The position numbers and the translations under genes were made by a program. From Corynebacterium sp. ACRPS (GTDB taxonomy: Bacteria > Actinomycetota > Actinomycetes > Mycobacteriales > Mycobacteriaceae), in the NCBI RefSeq assembly GCF_022346005.1, contig NZ_JAKRMY010000003.1, positions 102,096-166,095 on the forward strand: 64,000 nucleotides of DNA, written 5' to 3'. The notes below the pieces were generated by a model. That model searched no databases. It was not told the origin of the DNA and saw only the letters and a program-made list of their open reading frames with translations. Below are positions 58,910 through 64,000 of this stretch, in pieces; position 1 is the first letter of the stretch; the number at the start of each line of letters is the position of its first letter.

Positions 58910-59144
58910 GCGGATTACCTTTCCTTTGCCGTCACGGGAACACTTGGAACACGCGCCGTAACATTATGCCGTACATCACAGTTACTAGCACGTGGTGACG
59001 ACTCCACTGTACGTGAATCACCCCCTCCCCCGCCCTTCCGCAACCTCCTAAACTGGGGGTAGATAACTCAGAGCAGTGTGGCATTTATCGCACTGCCACC
59101 GCGTAGAATGTGAGAAAAACCTAAAGAAAGGACACCCTAAACAG
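58910..59144. promoter_or_regulatory. Divergent promoter region of pta and fprA
   Basis: A 235-base gap between divergent genes. It has C- and G-runs near 59018-59059 and a partial GlxR/CRP-type palindrome, TGTGG-CATTTA-TCGCA, at 59077-59092 (two mismatches from TGTGA-N6-TCACA). No -10 was chosen with confidence. Confidence 0.35.
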
Positions 59145-60506
59145 ATGACTAGCCCCATGCGTGTCGCCGTGGTCGGCTCCGGACCGGCCGGCATTTACGC
59201 CTCTGACCTCCTCGTAAAGTCCGATGTGGACGTGCAGATCGATCTCTTTGAAAAGATGCCTGCGCCCTTTGGCTTGATTCGCTACGGCGTCGCCCCGGAT
59301 CACCCACGCATTAAGGGCATCGTGCAGTCGCTGCACAACATCATGGAGAAGGAAGACATCCGCTTCCTGGGCAATATCGAAGTGGGCAAGGACATCACCG
59401 TCGAAGAGATGCGCGAGTACTACGACGCCATCATCTTCGCCACCGGCGCCACCGCCGATAAGGAAATGGGCATCCCCGGCGAGGACCTCGAGGGCAACTA
59501 CGGCGCCGGCGAATTCGTGGGCTTTTATGACGGCAACCCCAACTTCGAGCGCGATTGGGACCTATCCGCGGAGTCCGTCGCCGTCGTGGGCGTGGGCAAC
59601 GTTTCGCTCGACGTATCCCGCATCTTGGCCAAGACCGCAGACGAGCTGCTGGTGACGGAGATCCCGGATAATGTCTACGCTTCCCTGAAGGAAAACCGCG
59701 CCAAGGAGGTCCACGTCTTTGGTCGCCGCGGCCCGGCGCAGGCTAAGTACACGCCGAAGGAGCTCAAGGAGCTCGATGAGTCCCCCACCATCGAGGTCAT
59801 CGTGGACCCAGAAGACATCATCTACGACGAGGCTTCCGAGGAGGCCCGCCGCGCCGCCAAGTCCACCGACTTGGTCTGCCAGACCCTAGAGTCCTACGCC
59901 ATGCGCGAGCCTGGCGATGCCCCGCACAAGCTCTACATCCACTTCTTTGAATCCCCAGTAGAAGTGCTTGGCGATGCCGGCCACGTCACCGCCATCAAAA
60001 CCGAGCGCACCGAGCTCAATGGCGATGGTTCCGTAAGCGGCACCGGCAAGTTCACCGAGTGGCCCGTGCAATCGGTCTACCGCGCTGTGGGCTACCACCC
60101 GCAGTCCGTCGAGGGCATTCCTTTCAATGACGACACGGCCACCATGCCCAACGACGGCGGCCACGTCCTGACCGATGTGGACGGCGAAAAGCTTCCCGGC
60201 CTCTACACCACCGGCTGGATCAAGCGCGGCCCGGTGGGCTTGATTGGCAATACTAAATCCGACGCCAAGGACACCACCGGCATGCTGCTAGAGGATTACA
60301 AGGCAGGCGAGCTCGAGTCCGCCACCAAGCGCGATCCGCAGGATATCCTCGATCTGCTCAGCAGCCGCGATATCGCCGTCACCACCTGGGACGGCTGGCA
60401 CCGCCTCAACTCCGCCGAGCAGGCCGCCGGCGAGCCGCACGGCCGCGAGCGCATCAAGATCGTCGAGTGGGACGAGATGGTCAAGCACGCCGGCCCACAG
60501 CGCTAA
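59145..60506 (+). CDS. fprA: Ferredoxin/adrenodoxin-type NADP+ reductase FprA
   Basis: A 453-residue FAD- and NADPH-binding reductase of the adrenodoxin-reductase-like group. The FAD motif GSGPAGIYASDLL is at the N-terminus (about 11-23), followed by FGLIRYGVAPDHPRIKGI. The NADP site is VGVGNVSLDVSRIL with GRRGPAQAKYTPKELKEL, and the C-terminal FAD site is GWIKRGPVGLIGNTKSDAKDT. It donates electrons to ferredoxins. The start 59145 (MTSPMRVAVVG) is placed just before the first strand; AAGGA lies about 14 bases upstream. In C. glutamicum it also neighbours pta-ackA. Confidence 0.95.
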   Translation: MTSPMRVAVVGSGPAGIYASDLLVKSDVDVQIDLFEKMPAPFGLIRYGVAPDHPRIKGIVQSLHNIMEKEDIRFLGNIEVGKDITVEEMREYYDAIIFATGATADKEMGIPGEDLEGNYGAGEFVGFYDGNPNFERDWDLSAESVAVVGVGNVSLDVSRILAKTADELLVTEIPDNVYASLKENRAKEVHVFGRRGPAQAKYTPKELKELDESPTIEVIVDPEDIIYDEASEEARRAAKSTDLVCQTLESYAMREPGDAPHKLYIHFFESPVEVLGDAGHVTAIKTERTELNGDGSVSGTGKFTEWPVQSVYRAVGYHPQSVEGIPFNDDTATMPNDGGHVLTDVDGEKLPGLYTTGWIKRGPVGLIGNTKSDAKDTTGMLLEDYKAGELESATKRDPQDILDLLSSRDIAVTTWDGWHRLNSAEQAAGEPHGRERIKIVEWDEMVKHAGPQR

Positions 60507-60582
60507 CCAGCGCTGCACTGCGGGCCTGACTAGGCACCGACTGGCACGGTCGGCAGTGCCCCGCAGCGCTAACCAGCGCTGC
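60498..60582. repeat. Direct repeat flanking a hairpin between fprA and purT
   Basis: CAGCGCTAACCAGCGCTGC occurs at 60498-60516 (containing the fprA stop codon) and again at 60564-60582. Between them CCGAC/GTCGG and ACTGCGGG/CCCCGCAG pairs can fold, so the region may end transcription from both convergent genes. Confidence 0.65.
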
Positions 60583-60583
60583 G

Positions 60584-61936
60584 CTAGTCGGTATCGTCCA
60601 CCCCTGAGGTCAGCTTGGGGTCGAGCTCGACCCCACCCTCGTATTCAACAACCTCGATATCGGGCACATTGTCCGCTTGCGGGTCGATGCCGCGCGCACC
60701 GCCCTGCGCGAGCAGGCCAGGAGTCGAGGTCACGCTCACCTTATGCGCCGCCAGTGCGGCGCGATCGCGGGCCTCTTCTACCGTTTCCGCCGTCGTGGTC
60801 ACAAGCCCCATGCGCCGGCCCTTATAGGCATCGGGCTTGCCAAAGAGCTTCACGTCCGTCTCGGCGTAGTGGAGGGCGGAGGCAATGCCGGTAAAGGCGA
60901 CATCGGCAAGCGGCTCCTGCGCGTGCAAGAACATGCTGGCGCCCGGGGTTATCAACGTGGCGTCGATGGGATAGCCCAAAATGGCGCGGGCGTGCAGATC
61001 AAACTGGGAAAAGCGCTGCGTATAGGCGGTAAGCATCGCCGTATCCGAAGGCCGCGGGGAGACCGAAGAAAAGTAAACATCATCGCCGGCGACGAAAAGC
61101 TCCACGCCGTACACGCCGCGCCCGCCTAGCTCATTGGAGATGCGCGCCGCAACCGATCGCGCGTTCTCCAGCGCAATCTCGCTCATGCCGGTAGGCTGCC
61201 ACTCCTCAATCAGATCGCCCTTCTCGTGGCGGTGACCAATGGGCTCGCTAAACCACGTGGCCAGCTTGCCCGTGGCCGGATCGATGGACCGGATGGCCAG
61301 CAGCGTGACCTCAAGGTCAAAGTCCACGAAGCGCTCCGCCACCACGCGCTGCGAATCCGAAGAAACGCGGCGCACCGTCTCCCACGCCTCGCGCACGTCT
61401 TCTACGTCCCGTGCCAGCATGTGGCCCTTGCCCGAGGTGGACACGTCCGGCTTCACAATGCACGGAAACCCCAGCTCCGTCGCCGCTTCCTCCAGCTCCT
61501 CCACCGAAGAGGCAAAGCGGTAGGCCGAGGTCGGCAGCCCAATATCTTCTGCCACCGCGCGCACCCGTTCGCGGTCTTGGGTAAGGGCGCAGGCACGCGC
61601 CGTGGGCACGACGACGGCATCGGTGGACTGCTCAACCTGCTCCAGGGCCTCCACCGCAACGATTTCCACCTCCGGCACCACGTAGTGCGGCTGAATCTGC
61701 TGCACCAATTCTGATACCTGCGCGGAGTCAGTAATATCCGCGATATAGCTATAGTGCGCCACTTGATGCGCCGGCGCCCCCTGGTACTTATCCACCGCGT
61801 GGACCTCAAGGCCCAGGGACTGGAAGGAAATAGCCAGCTGCTTTCCCAACTCGCCCGCGCCGAGCAGCAATACCTTCGTGGCATTGCCCGTCAGCGGCGT
61901 GCCGATATGACCGGCGATTTTGCCTGGAATATCCAT
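60584..61936 (-). CDS. purT: Formate-dependent phosphoribosylglycinamide formyltransferase
   Basis: A 450-residue ATP-grasp enzyme that formylates GAR with formate and ATP in purine synthesis. GTPLTGNATKVLLLGAGELGKQLAISFQSLGLEVHAVD (N-terminal), VPEVEIVAVEAL, FPCIVKPDVSTSGKGHMLA (ATP-grasp loop), VYGVELFVAGDDVYFSSVSPRPSDTAML and the downstream ALLGYPI-like ILGYPID are consistent with PurT rather than PurK. About 30 hydrophilic residues extend the C-terminus. ATG 61936 has AAAGGAG seven bases upstream; the longer frame is rejected. A copy of the recurring 11-mer is at 60901-60911. Confidence 0.95.
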   Translation of the reverse strand: MDIPGKIAGHIGTPLTGNATKVLLLGAGELGKQLAISFQSLGLEVHAVDKYQGAPAHQVAHYSYIADITDSAQVSELVQQIQPHYVVPEVEIVAVEALEQVEQSTDAVVVPTARACALTQDRERVRAVAEDIGLPTSAYRFASSVEELEEAATELGFPCIVKPDVSTSGKGHMLARDVEDVREAWETVRRVSSDSQRVVAERFVDFDLEVTLLAIRSIDPATGKLATWFSEPIGHRHEKGDLIEEWQPTGMSEIALENARSVAARISNELGGRGVYGVELFVAGDDVYFSSVSPRPSDTAMLTAYTQRFSQFDLHARAILGYPIDATLITPGASMFLHAQEPLADVAFTGIASALHYAETDVKLFGKPDAYKGRRMGLVTTTAETVEEARDRAALAAHKVSVTSTPGLLAQGGARGIDPQADNVPDIEVVEYEGGVELDPKLTSGVDDTD

Positions 61937-62040
61937 GACTTTGCTCCTTTGATTCCGCTCCGAGCAGCAGATACTTCCCCAAATTATTTCATAGATGCCC
62001 GGCGCACCCCGGGCGCACATGCGTGAAGTGCATAAACGCA

Positions 62041-62081
62041 AGCGCCCGGCCAAGGATTTTCATCCTCGAACCGGGCGCTCG
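62041..62081 (-). terminator. Sortase gene terminator
   Basis: AGCGCCCGG and CCGGGCGCT form a 9-bp stem around a 20-base loop 20 bases after the sortase stop. TGCGTTT follows on the minus strand. Confidence 0.7.
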
Positions 62082-62101
62082 TTGGACTCTAGAGCGTGCT
62101 A

Positions 62102-62839
62102 CTAGGCCTGGGGTGCCTCTGGTGGAACCGGGGCATCGACTGGCTCTGCCACGGTAATAATGTTGTCCTCATACCCCAGCGCACCGCCGACGAACTTGCC
62201 GCCGCAGGTGATAAGGACCAGGCGGTTGGTACCGTCCGTGTCATTAACCACGTCCGGGAAATCCCCGCCCTTGGGCAGGCGGTACGGCTTTTCCGTCACA
62301 CGGAAGGTGCGCTCCTCACCATCGATGACCACGGTGAATTCCTGGTTTTCCTGCAGCCGGGTGAATTTCTCCGCATAGCCGGTGCCCTGGCCCTGGTAAT
62401 TCACGTGGCCGGTGATCACGCTGGAGCCAACATTGCCGGCATCGCCAGGCACGGCCGAGGCGGAATACCAGCCCAAGCGGGAGACATCGTGTGGCGGCAG
62501 CAACACGCCCTGGTCAGTTACCTGCACTGGGTCCACGGCGGCGTACTCGCCGTCGATGCCCACGGACATGCCTTCGAAGCCTTCGAATTGGCCCGGGGCC
62601 GGCTCGAATTCGTGCTCCTGCGCACCGGAATCATCGACGTAGGCATCGCCCTTATCGTCCGGGGGGTCAACGGCCGAGACGCTTTCCGATGCCCCCTCAC
62701 TAGCCTCATCATCTTCCCCACCGGTGGTGAGGTAGAGAGCCAGCTGGATCAACATCAGAATTACGGCCACTACCAGCACGATAAAGCCGATCTTCTTACC
62801 CCGGCTTACGGGTTCCTCGCGGCCTGTCTCCTCAGACAT
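62102..62839 (-). CDS. Class F sortase
   Basis: A 245-residue sortase. One transmembrane helix (about 17-37) anchors it, followed by an acidic linker (38-80) and the beta-barrel domain. Catalytic His145 (ITGHVNY) and Cys212 (LITCGG) are present, in the class F form found in actinobacteria. The helper Arg is probably in DGTNRLVLITC. It is 136 bases downstream of the VaFE-repeat surface gene, so that protein is the natural candidate substrate, although no LPxTG motif is seen in the part of it available here. Class F enzymes usually attach proteins to the wall. Confidence 0.93.
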   Translation of the reverse strand: MSEETGREEPVSRGKKIGFIVLVVAVILMLIQLALYLTTGGEDDEASEGASESVSAVDPPDDKGDAYVDDSGAQEHEFEPAPGQFEGFEGMSVGIDGEYAAVDPVQVTDQGVLLPPHDVSRLGWYSASAVPGDAGNVGSSVITGHVNYQGQGTGYAEKFTRLQENQEFTVVIDGEERTFRVTEKPYRLPKGGDFPDVVNDTDGTNRLVLITCGGKFVGGALGYEDNIITVAEPVDAPVPPEAPQA

Positions 62840-62888
62840 TGCCCAATCTCCTCATTGTGGTCTTCTCGATGGTTTATCAGATGGGTTG

Positions 62889-62925
62889 CCCCCCTCCAGC
62901 GTGTGCGGTGACACCCTGAAGGGGG
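62889..62925 (-). terminator. Hairpin after the VaFE surface-protein gene
   Basis: CCCCCcTcCAGcGTGT on the plus strand pairs with ACACcCTGaAGGGGG, an imperfect stem of about 15 bp between the surface-protein stop and the sortase start. It may reduce read-through into the sortase gene. Confidence 0.5.
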
Positions 62926-62975
62926 ACATGTTGTGCCCAGGCGCTATCGCCTGTTACCTGACCAGTACGCTCACA

Positions 62976-64000
62976 CTACTTAATGTAGTCCTGCATACCT
63001 GGGTCAAGCTCGGTCGCACCGGACGGTACGGACTTGATCTTCGTACGTCCTGCGTCGGACGGTAGCGGTTTACCAGTCTTTCCAGGCTCCTGGCCCATAA
63101 CCTCGACCGGACGATCGTCCTTGTCGGTACCCTGGTCAACCTTATCCGGCGTATCCTGACCCTTCACCTCGGTGGGGCGAGGCTCTTCGCTGGAGTTCTG
63201 GTCAACCTTATCCGGCGTATCCTGGCCCTTCACCTCGGTGCTTGGGTGCTCACCGTGGCCCTCGGTGTCCTTCTCAGGACGATCCTTCGGCTTGTCGTGA
63301 TCATGGTGGCCGTGGTCGTGATCGTGGTGGCCGAAGATAATCTTGCCCAAGCCGATTCCCAAGCCAATGCCCGGAATCAGGATGGCCCACTTAGGAATCT
63401 TGACCTTGGACGGCTTGCCTGGGACATCGGAGTCATCAGAGGTTACCGTCTGATCCTCATCATTGATGTCCTTGTGCTCAGCAACCTTATTCGGCTTCTC
63501 AGCATCCGGAGTGTCCTCACCCTCAGCGTCAACCTCAGTAGAAGTCAACTCCTCAAAGGCAACCGCAGCCTCAACCGGCTCCGTCACATCACTATCAACA
63601 GTGATCTTCACATCAACCTTGCCAGCAGACTTCTCCGGAGTAAAGGTCGTCTCACCCTTACCCAAAACAGTCTCTTTATCGGCCTTGCTAATCAACTCAG
63701 CCTGCAGCGTGTATTCCTTACCAGGAACCAAGCCCTCATAGCTGACCTCATCAACAATCTCAGCACCAGCAACAACCTCATGCGAACCCTGAGCAAAATC
63801 AGCATTCGTCGAAATCTCCGGCTTCAGAACCTTCTTAGAATCCTCAGAGATTACCGTCTGATCCTCATCATTGATGTCCTTGTGCTCAGCAACCTTATTC
63901 GGCTTCTCAGCATCCGGAGTGTCCTCACCCTCAGCGTCAACCTCAGTAGAAGTCAACTCCTCAAAGGCAACCGCAGCCTCAACCGGCTCCGTCACCGCAG
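62976..64000 (-). CDS. VaFE-repeat surface protein, 3' end only
   Basis: The C-terminal 341 residues of a larger surface protein that continues beyond the window. It carries a T-Q ester/VaFE domain (ISTNADFAQGSHEVVAGAEIVDEVSYEGL... to VAFEELTST) followed by a spacer AEHKDINDEDQTV. The spacer and the end of the previous domain are repeated with a 136-residue period, identical in DNA over 145 bases. A hydrophobic helix (WAILIPGIGLGIGLGKIIFG) follows, then a His/Asp-rich stretch (HHDHDHGHHDHD) and a hydrophilic 100-residue end with a repeated TEVKGQDTPDKVDQ. No LPxTG motif is visible. A positively charged stop-transfer end is also lacking, so its anchoring is unclear. Confidence 0.85.
   Translation of the reverse strand, partial: AVTEPVEAAVAFEELTSTEVDAEGEDTPDAEKPNKVAEHKDINDEDQTVISEDSKKVLKPEISTNADFAQGSHEVVAGAEIVDEVSYEGLVPGKEYTLQAELISKADKETVLGKGETTFTPEKSAGKVDVKITVDSDVTEPVEAAVAFEELTSTEVDAEGEDTPDAEKPNKVAEHKDINDEDQTVTSDDSDVPGKPSKVKIPKWAILIPGIGLGIGLGKIIFGHHDHDHGHHDHDKPKDRPEKDTEGHGEHPSTEVKGQDTPDKVDQNSSEEPRPTEVKGQDTPDKVDQGTDKDDRPVEVMGQEPGKTGKPLPSDAGRTKIKSVPSGATELDPGMQDYIK
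63443..63587 (-). repeat. First copy of a 145-bp direct repeat
   Basis: Identical to 63851-63995 (period 408 bases, 136 codons). It encodes the VAFE strand plus the AEHKDINDEDQTV spacer. The identity at DNA level points to recent duplication or gene conversion. Confidence 0.9.
63851..63995 (-). repeat. Second copy of the 145-bp direct repeat
   Basis: Identical to 63443-63587. The two copies diverge immediately after position 63995, next to the window edge. The gene, and possibly further repeat copies, continue outside. Confidence 0.9.

Noticed and set aside
59018..59059. RamA-type G/C runs upstream of pta
   Set aside because: The runs are short and unspecific in high-GC DNA; not enough to annotate a binding site.
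63443..63995. Repeated units considered as a CRISPR-like array
   Set aside because: Only two long in-frame copies inside a surface-protein gene, with no short repeats or spacers and no cas genes.

Overview
The window is high-GC actinobacterial DNA, and its gene neighbourhoods point to Corynebacterium. The evidence is the folK-folB-folP-folE-ftsH-hpt-tilS-dacB block diverging from ppa, two tiny ORFs in the porH/porA position between groEL2 and ppk2, a glnX-glnH-pknG operon next to ackA-pta-fprA, and a def/GNAT/xthA block facing a DUF3263 and a LytR_C gene (the order known from mycobacteria). The PknG lacks the cysteine (rubredoxin-like) module, as I recall for corynebacteria. The species cannot be fixed from sequence reading alone. 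No rRNA, tRNA, insertion sequence, prophage or CRISPR array was seen.

Layout. 1-2.05 kb: two tandem C1 aminopeptidases (the first cut by the window edge). 2.2-13.9 kb, minus strand: GNAT, a PanC-like protein, a DUF2520-type Rossmann protein, a membrane protein, DUF3180, the folate genes folK, folB, folP and folE, then ftsH, hpt, tilS and dacB. 14.0 kb: ppa, then a repeat-rich gap and a DUF559 nuclease-like gene. 15.7-19.2 kb: ABC exporter diverging from a two-component system. 19.2-24 kb: rhodanese, a MarR regulator and a 1307-residue Pls-like peptide synthetase. 24-28 kb, lower GC: secreted phosphoesterase, secreted lipase-like hydrolase and ppk2. 28.2-30.8 kb: porA, porH and groEL2 with a CIRCE operator. 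31.2-32.6 kb: M20 dipeptidase. 32.8-39.3 kb: Mrp Na+/H+ antiporter operon, with subunits A and B fused. 39.3-47.3 kb: GT87 glycosyltransferase, carboxylate-amine ligase, LytR_C protein, DUF3263, def, GNAT, xthA and cls. 47.7-50.9 kb: secreted CAP protein, ABC exporter and Nudix hydrolase. 50.9-56.3 kb: glnX-glnH-pknG. 56.3-62 kb: ackA-pta, fprA and purT. 62.1-64 kb: class F sortase and the 3' end of a VaFE-repeat surface protein.

How the genes work together. The fol genes carry GTP through to the hydroxymethyl-dihydropterin/dihydropteroate steps. GlnX, GlnH and PknG form a sensing route for amino-acid supply that controls 2-oxoglutarate metabolism, and pta-ackA handles acetyl phosphate and acetate. 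PorA and PorH would form an outer-membrane (mycomembrane) channel. The sortase and VaFE protein belong to cell-surface assembly.

Most unusual observations. An 11-mer, GCTT[G/T]CCGATG, occurs about 20 times by eye on both strands, in coding and intergenic DNA, far above chance. The Pls-like synthetase has an adenylation pocket that reads as lysine-type. Other items are a 67-bp imperfect inverted repeat before the DUF559 gene, a 30-bp dyad before the Mrp operon, and a palindrome-bearing insertion inside TilS.
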